In this document: piece by piece, positions 50,001-53,507 of the stretch
Layout: each line of letters starts with the position of its first letter
How positions within the stretch are numbered: the stretch's first letter is position 1
Origin: Agrypnia vestita
Taxonomy: Eukaryota; Arthropoda; Insecta; Trichoptera; Phryganeidae
DNA length: 64,000 bases
Reading direction: 5' to 3'
NCBI GenBank assembly: GCA_016648135.1
Contig: JADDOH010004215.1
Location: forward strand, 186,001-250,000
Notes under the pieces: model-generated
Told to the model about the DNA's origin: nothing
Database searches by the model: none
Seen by the model: the letters and a program-made list of their open reading frames with translations, nothing else
Position numbers and translations under genes: made by a program

Positions 50001-50458
50001 CTTACCACCAGGTATCTGTAAGTATTGAACTTTCCCATTACACGACTGCATGCCTAAATTATTTAAGAATTAAAAAATACTACTTCATTTTCCCTTAAAT
50101 TTACTAAAGACATCACATTTTAGGTTAAGCAGAGTCTAGCTGACAGACCGCGCAAGCGAAGTGTCAAAACTCCAAAACTGCGACACTGACAAGTGACAAA
50201 CGGAGCTTCGCTCGCAAATATGTGCGTGTATAATGTAAATTTATAATTCAAAATGACGAGTGTCGTGACGGTTTGTTTGCACGTGTGAATTTAATGTGAG
50301 CCGTGTTTGTTGAAATCTATCCATTTGAAACTATAATAAGCTACTTTGCCAAGGTAAGCGCCACACTCATTATCTTCGCGGTATTTACTTGATTTACGTA
50401 ATGTTAAAGTGAAATTGAATAATTTAAAAAATACCTTTCTTTGGCGGACTGCACTCAT
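11017..50458 (-). CDS. NTPase: ecto-apyrase / nucleoside triphosphate diphosphohydrolase, ENTPD5/6 type (ten coding exons)
   Basis: GDA1/CD39-family nucleotidase, expected to hydrolyse nucleoside di- or triphosphates in the secretory lumen or outside the cell. Coding exons, in transcript order: 50458-50435, 47130-47010, 21515-21372, 20945-20866, 19538-19283, 17827-17683, 17133-16987, 14856-14639, 13623-13460, 11094-11017. All introns are GT-AG, the phases match at every junction, and the total is 1377 nt (458 aa). Residues 35-51 form an N-terminal signal-anchor segment, as in ENTPD6. Apyrase conserved regions: ACR1 DAGSTGSR (78-85), ACR2 LRATAGLR (151-158), ACR3 GQDEGINSWFTVN (193-205, with E196 as the family's catalytic Glu) and ACR4 LDLGGGSTQ (219-227). 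The C-terminal HEISWALG block completes the fold. Nothing is broken. Intron 2 is over 25 kb and hosts two genes. The symbol follows the Drosophila relative; orthology to ENTPD5 versus ENTPD6 is not resolved. Confidence 0.93.
11313..12602 (+). mobile_element. complete mariner (DD34D) transposon
   Basis: The 1286-bp element (11315-12600) lies between TA duplications within a TA microsatellite. The left end TTAGGTCCTTACGTATGAAA and the inverted right end TTAAGTCCTTACATATGAAA continue into ATTGGCGTTT; there are two mismatches in about 29 bp. One uninterrupted transposase frame fills the inside. It is inserted in the last intron of the apyrase, antisense to that gene, so splicing can remove it. 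Near-matching ends plus an open frame imply a young and perhaps still mobile copy. Confidence 0.93.
11503..12522 (+). CDS. mariner transposase (intact, 339 aa)
   Basis: Cut-and-paste transposase of the Tc1/mariner superfamily, acting on the terminal repeats of its own element. The N-terminal paired helix-turn-helix region spans about residues 1-110, the linker WVPHEL is at 114-119, and the DDE domain carries D151 (TCDEKW), D243 (LLHDNARPHTA) and D278 (YSPDLAPIDYHFF). The last two Asp are separated by 34 residues, so it is a DD34D mariner. I prefer ATG 11503 over 11437 because MKNLKYHVIYEYEF resembles known mariner N-termini and the upstream 22 residues do not. Length is normal for mariner (about 345 aa). 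No stop or frameshift is seen. The N-terminus resembles cecropia-type mariners; the subfamily is an inference. Confidence 0.93.
   Translation: MKNLKYHVIYEYEFHRGTSAAEMAQRINDVYGDGAAKENTVRFWFQRFRSGNFYLQNKPRGRPDTKVDNEELKAIVEVDPSQTTSELAAGCGVSDKTVFIHLKQIGKVKKLERWVPHELSEANQKTRVDCCVALLNRHNNEGILNRIITCDEKWILYDNRKRSSQWLNPAEPAKPCPKRKLTPKKLLVSVWWTSAGVVHYSFLKSGQTITADVYCQQLQTMMEKIAAKQPRLVNRSRPLLLHDNARPHTAQQTATKLEELQLECLRHPPYSPDLAPIDYHFFRNLDNFLQRKKFNSDGAVQTAFKDFIDSRPNGFFSKGIDELPMRWQKCRDSNGTYFD
12677..13171. mobile_element. Tigger-like MITE with TA duplication
   Basis: The left end CAGTGGAACCTCGTTAATT faces an inverted right end CACTTGGTCCCC, flanked by TA. The interior contains TTCGAATT and CGAATTAACGGG patches. 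The inner sequence (AAAGTACCCAATATTGACATATT, GGCGCAAGGGACTAAA) recurs at 43600-43930 and 57140-57315. Non-autonomous; it sits in the apyrase last intron next to the mariner. Confidence 0.7.
13460..13623 (-). CDS. NTPase: apyrase coding exon 9
   Basis: Encodes residues 379-433, including DPIYGGKVKVKDF and QPWACLDLTFISILLQEAF, which match the family stretch before the terminal SWALG block. Bounded by AG (13625-13624) and GT (13459-13458). The first codon is split with exon 8 (G+AC, Asp). Confidence 0.9.
13640..13960. repeat. interspersed repeat plus truncated SINE 3' part
   Basis: 13660-13870 is a diverged copy of 8240-8500. 13876-13960 carries the SINE body TTAGCTTAGTTTGAAAATAGT and GTGACACGTATTCCATGTTC without a tRNA head. 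14058-14110 is a short arm of the palindromic MITE family (TTCATTTAAGGAAGACAATCG). Confidence 0.6.
14375..14545 (+). pseudogene. LINE 3'-coding fragment
   Basis: The plus frame reads IRGRPGT then, after a stop, KYWKMALLEV and later CKSQDK-like and FYSLC pieces. These correspond to the RGRPRKTW..QI..ILEEGPVRSLKNRR..C tail of non-LTR elements, also seen at 42217-42580 and 55330-55610. Interrupted and non-functional. Confidence 0.55.
14639..14856 (-). CDS. NTPase: apyrase coding exon 8
   Basis: Encodes residues 306-379. It starts with the last base of a split Ser codon (AG+C) and reads GPQKDIKYRVVKETQ through NAFSYYYDRASEAGLI. Donor G/GTAAGG, acceptor TTTGTAG. FSYYYDRA is typical of the ENTPD5/6 branch. 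The open frame continues past the donor but diverges from the family there. Confidence 0.92.
15150..15750 (+). pseudogene. RTE/BovB-like LINE reverse transcriptase fragment
   Basis: Scattered plus-strand frames give NVNFTYLGS-like, KTLLRPVLTYGSERWVLI, LALERKIFGPVQINGVW and ending pieces equivalent to RGRWRGMLEEAKTHNGL. This is the C-terminal part of a non-LTR reverse transcriptase common in insects. Several frameshifts are visible. The open piece 15288-15638 is the longest remnant. Confidence 0.8.
15994..16372 (-). pseudogene. jockey-like LINE C-terminal fragment
   Basis: The minus frame of about 121 codons reads AMRIILKCNRRTKI-like, NALRLETVNQRI, EIKHGLVPKYF, SYNTRGSDNIRLP, GIEIFDSLPKEI and LECKNFIIK. 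These are the conserved C-terminal blocks after the reverse transcriptase domain of jockey/CR1-type elements. It is a 5'-truncated copy in an apyrase intron. Confidence 0.8.
16488..16592 (+). repeat. truncated SINE 3' part
   Basis: TCTTATTTTCATAGCACAA, AAAAGTAAGACTATTGATGTG and CGTATTCCACGTACATATCTC match the body of the SINE at 567-758, without the tRNA-like head. Confidence 0.65.
16804..16893. repeat. long near-perfect hairpin (pre-miRNA-sized)
   Basis: Two arms of about 40 nt (16804-16846 and 16851-16893) pair almost fully around a TTAT loop. Differences are mostly U:G or A:C type plus one bulge. It lies in the apyrase intron between exons 7 and 8. It could be a small palindromic MITE or a microRNA-like precursor; sequence alone does not decide. 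Confidence 0.6.
16987..17133 (-). CDS. NTPase: apyrase coding exon 7
   Basis: Encodes SYLNLGLMAARRGVFLAE through NIDYFV (residues 257-306). SYL(G/N)xGLxAAR is a conserved family block. Donor AG/GTAAGT, acceptor CTTGCAG. Phases match both neighbours. Confidence 0.92.
17683..17827 (-). CDS. NTPase: apyrase coding exon 6 (ACR4)
   Basis: Carries ALDLGGGSTQVTYEP, the fourth apyrase conserved region, which binds nucleotide phosphates in the family. It ends with LYTY before the split Ser codon. Donor AG/GTATCC, acceptor TTTCCAG. Confidence 0.94.
17945..18130 (-). pseudogene. decayed mariner transposase fragment
   Basis: The minus strand reads NEGKGRFLDFDDQAFQAAVEED, similar to the GRP..FDDDALKAxVEED(P/S) stretch after the first helix-turn-helix of mariner transposases, then drifts. 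Too short and broken to function. Motif-based guess. Confidence 0.4.
18468..18722. repeat. 255-bp palindromic MITE, copy 1
   Basis: The left end GAGGATAGAAAGCCAAAAGG is the inverted match of the right end, and the two arms pair over most of their length. A second copy of the same size is at 37691-37944. No coding capacity. Confidence 0.8.
19283..19538 (-). CDS. NTPase: apyrase coding exon 5 (ACR2 and ACR3)
   Basis: Encodes residues 124-209 with LLLRATAGLRLL (ACR2) and HGQDEGINSWFTVNFLKG (ACR3, including the expected catalytic Glu196). It is GC-rich compared with the flanking introns. Donor G/GTATTA, acceptor TTTTCAG. Confidence 0.95.
20318..20510 (+). repeat. second family of tRNA-derived SINE
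   Basis: The head contains A-box-like TAGCGCAGTAGG and B-box GGATTCGATTCCC with a tRNA-like spacing. The body includes GTGATGTATTTCGCTTCTGTAATTAGG and a tail of A-rich AATAAAAATAAA repeats. Different from the SINE at 567. Confidence 0.7.
20866..20945 (-). CDS. NTPase: apyrase coding exon 4
   Basis: Encodes QLILQDELFHEIKPGLSAY and VENPEK (residues 97-123), matching the family KPGLS(A/S)(F/Y)..(D/N)PEK stretch. The acceptor is a tandem CAG/GAG/GTC, so the exon may start at 20945 (extra Gly) or 20942. Both keep frame. Confidence 0.88.
21372..21515 (-). CDS. NTPase: apyrase coding exon 3 (ACR1)
   Basis: Encodes LYTSILHPVVERVADTLGY and IHAVIIDAGSTGSRVLAYTF, with ACR1 DAGSTGSR at residues 78-85. 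Donor G/GTAGGT, acceptor ATTCCAG. A >25-kb intron separates it from exon 2. Confidence 0.94.
21516..23600. other. apyrase intron 2, left part
   Basis: Only short frames and no gene. One ribozyme-like repeat core (CTGAAGA...GAAAC) sits at 23417-23443 and is listed as a finding. Confidence 0.4.
24153..24225 (+). tRNA. tRNA-Arg(ACG)-like pseudogene
   Basis: The D-arm (GGCGCAGCGGATAACGC) and anticodon arm (TCTGA-CTACGGA-TCAGA, anticodon ACG) look intact, and a T run follows the 3' end. Acceptor pairs 4 and 5 are mismatched, and the T-arm has decayed from the usual GGTTCGACTCC to GTTTCAAATCC. It is therefore probably a dead copy carried inside the long-TIR element. Confidence 0.7.
24470..24630. 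repeat. GC-rich hairpin cluster
   Basis: Successive perfect or near-perfect hairpins: TTTGCTGCACAGCAAA, GGCCGC-GCA-GCGGCC, and AGCAATC...GATTGCT nested within a CTAGCAG...CTGCTAG pair. CAATTGGCCGCG occurs twice. It stands out sharply from the AT-rich surroundings. Confidence 0.65.
25510..26300. repeat. foldback rich in ACTTCA and GTAGTACTAC motifs
   Basis: The left part (CTACTACAATGTAGTACTACACTAC, GAAGTGCACACTACAAA) is matched in inverse form by the right part (GTAGTACTACAATTACTTCACTTCA, GTAGTGTACACTTTGTAG). The middle holds a poly-C minisatellite and many TACTTCACTTCATT repeats. Ends are not defined. Confidence 0.6.
25700..25935. repeat. tandem repeat with poly-C tracts
   Basis: Two and a half units of about 110 bp contain GAAATCTCTGGAAACTGTAACAA followed by nine to thirteen C, then CATGGTTTGAAAA and GGGAAGTTGATGTAGGTAAA. 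C-tract lengths differ between copies. Confidence 0.8.
26609..26762 (+). promoter_or_regulatory. core promoter and kappaB-like block of gene A
   Basis: TATAAA at 26728-26733 lies 30 bp before the A of an insect-type Inr TCAGT (26756-26760). About 140 bp upstream, AAAATTCCCC (26609-26618; reverse GGGGAATTTT) resembles a Rel/NF-kappaB site and begins a block that is identical in gene B. ACAAATTATTTT(T/C)GG also recurs in both promoters. Function is inferred from conservation between paralogues. Confidence 0.75.
26851..33028 (+). CDS. gene A: secreted Gly-rich / Tyr-Pro-Thr repeat protein (three coding exons)
   Basis: Exons 26851-26907, 30350-30860 and 32985-33028 join in phase to 203 aa. Exon 1 is a signal peptide (MRFFNSWILLVIVALLPST). 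Residues 33-38 RKQRSP look like a furin site that would remove a short propeptide. Residues 43-102 are Gly with spaced Trp and Asp (GGGGDWGG units). Residues 105-125 hold DYNYGQGG and SYYPW. Residues 133-172 are five or six PTYQTY units coded by an 18-bp DNA repeat. A Thr/Arg/Ser tail ends EVRFGD. The true frame has no internal Met in exon 2, so it is not the Ala/Val-rich frame on the same DNA. A likely poly(A) signal is at 33128. It lies wholly inside the apyrase intron on the opposite strand. Family unknown to me; an antimicrobial, cuticle, silk or glue role would all fit the composition. Confidence 0.82.
26959..27718. mobile_element. 760-bp terminal-inverted-repeat element, copy 1 (intron 1 of gene A)
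   Basis: The ends GAAGACCCCATGGCAAGAAG and their inverse, extending on through TTGTTAACT, are flanked by ATAT on each side. Copy 2 (36755-37483) is flanked by AATT, which suggests a 4-bp A/T-only target. The interior carries repeated palindromic AACATGTT motifs. No frame of note. Orientation is opposite to copy 2. Confidence 0.8.
27741..28066 (+). pseudogene. MITE end plus LINE C-terminal fragment
   Basis: 27741-27790 matches the GTGTCTCATAGCTAGTAGCAAAAACTTT end of the repeat at 62058. 27964-28066 encodes YSFAGIKTFNSLPEKLKKI and SFKNELKNFN then stop, the usual C-terminus of a jockey/CR1-type LINE. Confidence 0.6.
28296..28775. repeat. C-rich foldback element
   Basis: GAACATACCCATACTACGTGACC at the left is the inverse of GGGTCACGTAGTATGGGTACGTTC at the right. 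Inner arms hold CCCCTCCCCCC and GGTGACCACGTG. A diverged relative with TACGTAATACTTGAATGGCC lies at 61678-61790. Confidence 0.7.
28880..30349. other. intron 1 of gene A, remainder
   Basis: 29109-29180 carries a single end of the AGGGTGTA(A/C)CAGAGCTAG family. The rest shows no gene; the 62-codon frame at 29945 has no recognisable features. Confidence 0.4.
30350..30860 (+). CDS. gene A exon 2 (propeptide, Gly-rich and YPT-repeat parts)
   Basis: Acceptor TTTGACAG, donor A/GTAAGT. Encodes residues 20-189 from ICLTQRIILNT to TTRSSRT. The Gly block is GC-rich, and the 18-bp repeat at about 30696-30800 encodes the PTYQTY units. Third-position changes between units (ACA/ACG, CCC/CCG/CCA) leave the protein repeat intact, which argues for a coding role. 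Confidence 0.85.
31272..31365 (-). pseudogene. RTE-like LINE 3' tail
   Basis: The minus strand reads RDEWRNTLEEAKTHQGCSAK then an acidic tail. This is the standard C-terminus of the RTE/BovB-type element also seen at 15150-15750. It lies in intron 2 of gene A. Confidence 0.7.
32211..32392. repeat. 182-bp palindromic repeat with ribozyme-like core
   Basis: The arms TCTTCTGGGG...CCCCAGAAGA pair for about 75 bp around a 25-nt loop. Each arm carries GACGATGGACCCTGCAATGG and CCGAAAC. A relative is at 57329-57435. It lies in gene A intron 2. Confidence 0.8.
32423..32800 (-). pseudogene. non-LTR reverse transcriptase fragment
   Basis: Minus frames give RFEQARAIFIRMKKMLC, RMVRCDVFSTLFYGME, and ATLEMWIHKRILIKISWV. 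They match the RIEQARSxF..M..LL / VFS.LLYGVE.WTL / FEMW.YRR.L.ISW blocks of insect non-LTR elements, with frameshifts. Confidence 0.7.
32985..33028 (+). CDS. gene A exon 3 (C-terminus)
   Basis: After TTTTCAG the exon reads NEQRQRSSEVRFGD and TAG. Its phase matches exon 2 (A+AT, Asn), and the ending matches gene B (EWIRFGE), which supports the splice model. Confidence 0.8.
33130..34840. repeat. diverged interspersed repeat, otherwise unrecognised
   Basis: 33240-33270 and 33765-34080 match 59345-59700 in diverged form (AAGACACATTTAT, CTTCAAGTAAAAA, GACTTATTTACTA, TGGAACCAG). No frame of note. The 86- and 115-codon frames near 34307-34754 are overlapping and featureless. Confidence 0.5.
34850..35800 (-). 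pseudogene. non-LTR reverse transcriptase fragment
   Basis: Minus frames give EELLNKIDVAGEMDVFW, then CLGHLLHGDKYRPLQLILEGK and RRQMTWLCNIREWTG, the C-terminal part of a non-LTR element of the same general type as 32423-32800. Frameshifted; 5' part missing. Confidence 0.75.
36755..37483. mobile_element. 729-bp terminal-inverted-repeat element, copy 2
   Basis: Inverted copy of 26959-27718 with the same termini, flanked by AATT duplications. Contains four AACATGTT-type palindromes. It lies between genes A and B. Confidence 0.8.
37691..37944. repeat. 254-bp palindromic MITE, copy 2
   Basis: Same family as 18468-18722. The ends GAGGGTAGAAAGCCAAAAGG and inverse pair along most of the element. 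Confidence 0.8.
37952..38452. mobile_element. MITE with AGGGTGTAACAGAGCTAG termini
   Basis: The left end AGGGTGTAACAGAGCTAGTCC is the inverse of the right end GGACTAGCTCTGTTACACCT. Related ends and the TTTTCAATATTTCTGACT interior recur at 27741, 29109, 31920, 43390 and 62058-62541. Confidence 0.75.
38599..38758. repeat. palindromic MITE (ACCTCTTTCC family), copy 1
   Basis: Arms carry ACCTCTTTCCATTTAA and AGTATGTGTAAGCCGTGTGTACGA with their inverse. Further copies at 51438-51613 and 53331-53507. Confidence 0.75.
38982..39131 (+). promoter_or_regulatory. core promoter and kappaB-like block of gene B
   Basis: AAAATTCCCCGCAGGAAATG (38982 onward) is identical to gene A. TATAAA at 39097-39102 lies 30 bp before the A of TCAGT (39125-39129). 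The kappaB-like block sits about 136-145 bp upstream of the inferred start, the same layout as gene A. Confidence 0.75.
39230..41850 (+). CDS. gene B: secreted Tyr-Pro-Thr repeat protein, paralogue of gene A (three coding exons)
   Basis: Exons 39230-39286, 41022-41358 and 41801-41850 join in phase to 147 aa. Exon 1 is a signal peptide (MKFYSFWIFLVISTFLPSI). RKVRSP at residues 33-38 matches gene A's RKQRSP at the same position, so a furin-cut propeptide is likely. The Gly block is short (RGGGGRDHGRNEGRG). NEYNYGRG and YSYYPW match gene A's DYNYGQGG and YLSYYPW. Then come NYPTYYPTYPTYYPTNPTYP-type repeats, a Thr-rich tail and the ending EWIRFGE. The exon 3 at 41801 is preferred over another acceptor at 42016 because the ending matches gene A. 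A possible poly(A) signal is at 41935. It is nested in the apyrase intron, opposite strand. Function unknown. Confidence 0.82.
40033..40816. mobile_element. PIF/Harbinger-type element in intron 1 of gene B
   Basis: Inverted ends AGCCATGTATTCACTAGGGG (40036-40813) are flanked by TAA on both sides, the usual 3-bp Harbinger target. The sub-terminal parts are GC- and CGCG-rich. An internal frame retains KRRKRWWMRNYLLQRE, resembling the RRRWWVRPWL..R motif at the start of Harbinger transposases; the catalytic part is missing, so the copy is non-autonomous. Confidence 0.82.
40266..40625 (+). pseudogene. Harbinger transposase N-terminal remnant
   Basis: A 119-codon frame with KRKRRKRWWMRNYLLQRERR and LRSIQLDKFKNNF, similar to the conserved start of PIF/Harbinger transposases. 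It ends in sequence unrelated to the nuclease domain. A truncated leftover of the element, not a host gene. Confidence 0.6.
41022..41358 (+). CDS. gene B exon 2
   Basis: Acceptor TTTCCCCCAG, donor A/GTAAGT. Encodes residues 20-131 from ICVKQTHVRSLTGRKVR to PRTST. The same intron phases as gene A (0 and 1) support common descent. Confidence 0.85.
41392..41575 (-). repeat. tRNA-derived SINE, full-length inverted copy
   Basis: Minus-strand copy of the family at 567-758, with B-box GGGTTCGAACC and the GTGACACGTATTCCGTGTTTG body. It starts only about 34 bp after the gene B exon 2 donor. Confidence 0.8.
41801..41850 (+). CDS. gene B exon 3 (C-terminus)
   Basis: After CATTTTCAG the exon reads NPPFITIPAEWIRFGE then TAG. 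Phase fits exon 2. An 18-bp tandem repeat (three units of GGCGCAATGGATGTGT type, 41861-41915) follows in the presumed 3' UTR. Confidence 0.75.
42217..42580 (+). pseudogene. LINE 3'-coding fragment
   Basis: The plus strand reads SLRWFSHVERMNENKVV and, after stops, ETGPVKDSANREYIRK and VCQDRRMWHSV, matching the LRW.GHVERM / GPVRSLKNRR..CM / CKDR..WRS tail of insect non-LTR elements. Confidence 0.7.
42600..45010. repeat. AT-rich intron with a Tigger-like MITE remnant
   Basis: 43600-43930 matches the interior of 12677-13171 and ends CGAATTAACGGGGTTTTACT. 43390-43440 carries the AGCTAGTAGTAGAAACTTT end of the AGGGTGTA family. The rest is unrecognised; the 65-codon frame at 44403 has no domain. 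Confidence 0.5.
45013..45826 (+). mobile_element. internally deleted Tigger/pogo element
   Basis: The ends CAGTAAAACCTCGATATAAC and its inverse (one mismatch over 24 bp) flank an 810-bp body between TA duplications. A 76-codon frame (45426-45656) fuses an N-terminal Tigger start, MDKRKRIN and KLEIIQKLE, directly to a C-terminal tail QTKLDSFFKAG. The entire DDE catalytic region is absent. Confidence 0.88.
45426..45656 (+). pseudogene. fused N- and C-terminal remnant of Tigger transposase
   Basis: 76 codons. Residues 1-35 resemble the CENP-B-type N-terminal DNA-binding start (KRKRxxL....KLEII.KLE...S...C..YG). Residues 40-50 resemble the extreme C-terminus (KQTTLDSFF). The open frame across the deletion means a small DNA-binding peptide could be made, but nothing shows it is. 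Confidence 0.75.
46130..46312. repeat. interspersed repeat, copy 1
   Basis: Matches 56575-56760 with substitutions: TTTAATGCAGT, TGTACCGAATT, TTATAGGAAACATGATTTTGG, GGGATAGATA. Class unknown. Confidence 0.6.
46558..46984 (+). pseudogene. truncated Tc1-like transposase
   Basis: ATG at 46558 starts MSTRVQLNKQKNQ, which stops; a one-base shift then opens 129 codons from 46595 with SKQNISNCAIARQIQCNES and SVRTIQNRLNDMGLRTRRPA. These are the paired helix-turn-helix parts of Tc1-like transposases. The DDE domain is gone. The remnant ends about 26 bp from the apyrase exon 2 donor. Confidence 0.8.
47010..47130 (-). CDS. NTPase: apyrase coding exon 2 (membrane anchor)
   Basis: Encodes LKDVEGITNGAKKIARKQK, a basic stretch, then RIFVFTTLITVTIVL, a membrane segment. 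Donor G/GTAAGC, acceptor GTTCCAG. Phase fits exon 1 (0) and exon 3 (1). Cytosolic N-terminus with positive residues before the membrane segment fits a type II anchor. Confidence 0.85.
47131..50130. other. apyrase intron 1, nothing recognised
   Basis: AT-rich. Short overlapping frames near 47904-48275 lack features. No repeats with clear ends. Confidence 0.45.
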
Positions 50459-50620
50459 TTTTGTGGTTTTCTGTCACTTAAAATCAACATTTAAAACTGA
50501 ATAAAATTAACTGTTCAATTTTTTTACGGAAAATTGCGAAATATTTCGTCAGCGGCGGCACGCCACCTCTGGAAGGCAATGCGGAACTGAGTTTTTGGAA
50601 TATCATTCATGCCTTTGACT
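50130..50620. promoter_or_regulatory. probable divergent promoter zone of apyrase and ZNF511
   Basis: CpG-richer than its surroundings. The apyrase ATG (50458, minus) lies here. On the plus strand GCCAAG/GTAAGCGCC at about 50353 looks like the donor of a 5'-UTR exon for ZNF511, whose first coding exon begins with an acceptor at 55624. If so, the two transcripts overlap head-to-head. Inference from splice-like sites only. Confidence 0.45.
50435..50458 (-). CDS. NTPase: apyrase coding exon 1
   Basis: ATG at 50458 gives MSAVRQRK before donor AAG/GTATTT. It joins exon 2 in phase 0. The context CACAAAAATGA is a good insect start. Only eight codons, so it depends on the splice model, but it is the one upstream ATG that fits. 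Confidence 0.75.
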
Positions 50621-51437
50621 GTTGAGGCATGTGACAGACTGACAAACCTTGAACTCATGTAAACTATTATCTGTTCATCTTCAGAAGTGCTGTGTTATAA
50701 TTACAGATGCTTCATAATAATAAATTCACATTAATTCCATAAAATTCTCATTTAGCATGATGATTTCAATTAGGTGTATAGTATTTAAATATATTTATTT
50801 TGCCCTCATAATTAATTGCTATGTTATCTTTGATAAGTAACTCACAAGGTACCACTTGGTAAAAATTACCCAGACCAAATAAATGTATATATTTTTTCTA
50901 AATTATGGCAGTTGGGTCGGAAGCCGGAAGGCATCATGTGTATTGTTACAATCATAATCATCTTGAAATTAAAGTTCATAGCATTTTGCTGGACTCAATC
51001 TATATTTAACATTTAGTAGTGTTTAAAAATAAAGACAAAGGCTTATACAGTGTAGAAGGAAATACATTTGTATTTAAACTTAAATGGTGGTTTGAATCCT
51101 GCTGGTGGCCATCCAAGTTAGTGTTCTTTTCAAAGCCACCGAACTTTAGGTTAGAATGGTGAAATTTTTAGCCCATATTTTCTTTTTTTAAATTTTAATA
51201 ACAGACAACATCTTCCGTTTTCCAATTGTTATTATTTTTGCCACTAAGAGATACTAAGTAAAAATTGACACCTCCTACAGGGAGTATTATTTTTTAATGA
51301 GACACTAACAGAATACTAGGTACAAAATACATTAAAAAAAAACAATACATTACTTATTTAAAACTCAACTTAACATCCCAATTACAAGTGTGTTATGCAC
51401 GAATCGGCATATGTCCTGCACAACAGTAGGCGTGTAG

Positions 51438-51613
51438 ACCTCTTTCCATTTAAGAAAGGCAAACAAATTAGTATGTGTAAGCCATGCGTACAACACACAT
51501 TGTTTCTTTGTGTTGGTGTTTAAGGGTGTAAACACCAACACAACGAAACAATGTGCCTCGTACGCACGGCTTACACATACTAGTTCGATTGTATTTCTTA
51601 AATAGAAAGAGGT
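51438..51613. repeat. palindromic MITE (ACCTCTTTCC family), copy 2
   Basis: Nearly full-length pairing of two arms of about 85 bp carrying AGTATGTGTAAGCC and TTTCTTTGTGTTGGTGTTTA. It lies in the presumed ZNF511 first intron. Confidence 0.85.
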
Positions 51614-51639
51614 ATACAGTGCACACAATGAAAAAGCAA

Positions 51640-53325
51640 ACAAAATAAAGGTGATACAGTAGCCGGCAAACATCTTGAAATTTTCTCGGTGTAGTGGGGA
51701 GAAGTTTGCGCATGTACCATTCCATCAACGAGATCCAAATTTTGTCTTCTGCGCATTCCCCCACTATGCCAAAAAAATTTTAGAAGTTTGTCGGGAACTG
51801 TAACAATTCTTAATACAGGGTAACATGAACATCGCAAAACTTATTACTATCAATTAGTTCAAAAATTATAACTATCAAATATCATTTTCAGTACATATTT
51901 TGCATTTTTCTTATACATATTTTAAGTGACAGTTTTTGAATACGATATTTAAAAAAGAATCCAAAATAATAGAATAACCAAACTTAAATTGTGGTACAAT
52001 TTTTTTATGAAATACATTTTAATGTCAGGGAAATATGTATAAATATTTGTAGTCTTATATCCTTGTAATATTTATATTTTAATATGTATTTCAAAACAAA
52101 CAATCAAACATCAAATCGTGACCTTGGATCAACAAGATACTGTATTGATATTTTGATCAAATTAACTTTTTTGTACCGTTTTTTTCTTTAAAACTGTTAC
52201 AATAATGTTACAATTCCTGGTAGATTAGGAAATAACAAGAAAACAAATTTATATTTTAGCAGCACTTGAAATATTTTTTTGAAATAATGACGTTCAATCG
52301 AATTCAAATAAAATATATTAATTATATCATATCACATGCCCTAAATCAGAAATAGCTTTATTTTATTATTCTATATAATGTAGCACCATTCTTGTAAAAA
52401 TTTCACCTCATAGGCGACAAACCAAACTTGCGTCAAAGAAATAGACAAATAATGCATATTTACGCTTTGACGCCTAATATCTCAGTTTGATTGAAATATC
52501 AGATGATTGTTATTCCAACGACACAAAATGTGAATATTTATATTGGGTATGTTTGGTTTCAACACTATTACATCTGAATAAGTCACAAAGTTCAGTACTG
52601 TGGGTACAGAAGATATCTATTTTTTGTCAAATAAAATATCAGCAGCGGCGTTTCTTTAAATATTGCTTTAGATTACAATTTAAAAACATTAAATAAAATA
52701 AAAGTTGATTTGTGTTAGAATTATTTCAATAAAAATATTTGGGCCGATTTTGCCCGGTGTGACCAGTTTAGTGTTAAAACTAGTGTGTAAACATCTTCAG
52801 TAGGTACTGAGGTACTTATTGGTAGGTATGTTATTTTATAATACACCTAACATTAAAAGTGACACCTTATTATATTTTCCTGTAATGATTTATTGTGGAA
52901 TAAAAGTTCTGTATTACACACACTTACATCATAAATAAAACTGTTCAGTCTTTTCAAACTAGTTCAAACAGACTCGGAACGTGATTCTCAATTCAAAGAT
53001 GATAATTATTGTGTAATATTGCTTATCTGGCACCAATACATTTTCCATGGTTAAAGTGATTCTGAATTCTGATTTCTTAAGAGATAATATGTGAGCTGGT
53101 TTTGAGGGTTTAATTCATGTTGAATGTAAACAAGTTTTAATATTTTATTATTTGTAATATAGAACATGTTTATTCACAGAGTCTCCCCAATAAAATTTGT
53201 CACGAAATTTTTTAAACATTTTTATGTACTCTCACATTAACCTTGCATATACATATTTTATTTTCATGGATCCTGGTACATCACTGCCATGACTTTTCAC
53301 AATTGACTGTGATGTAAAATTCTCA
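51640..53325. other. presumed ZNF511 intron, nothing recognised
   Basis: AT-rich DNA. The 79-102-codon minus frames at 51365-51837 overlap the MITE and each other and show no domain. Confidence 0.4.
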
Positions 53326-53330
53326 TGTAG

Positions 53331-53507
53331 ACCTCACTCCATTTAAGAAAGACAATCGTATCAGTATGTGTAAGCCGTGCATACAAAGCATGCTGTTTCG
53401 TTGTGTTGGTGTCTACACCCATAAACACCAACACAACAAAACAATGTGTTGTCATACGCAAGGCTTACACATACTAATTCGATTGTCTTTCTTAAATAGA
53501 AAGAGGC
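53331..53507. repeat. palindromic MITE (ACCTCTTTCC family), copy 3
   Basis: Same family as 51438-51613, with GTAAGCCGTGCATACAAAGC in the left arm and its inverse in the right arm. Confidence 0.8.
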
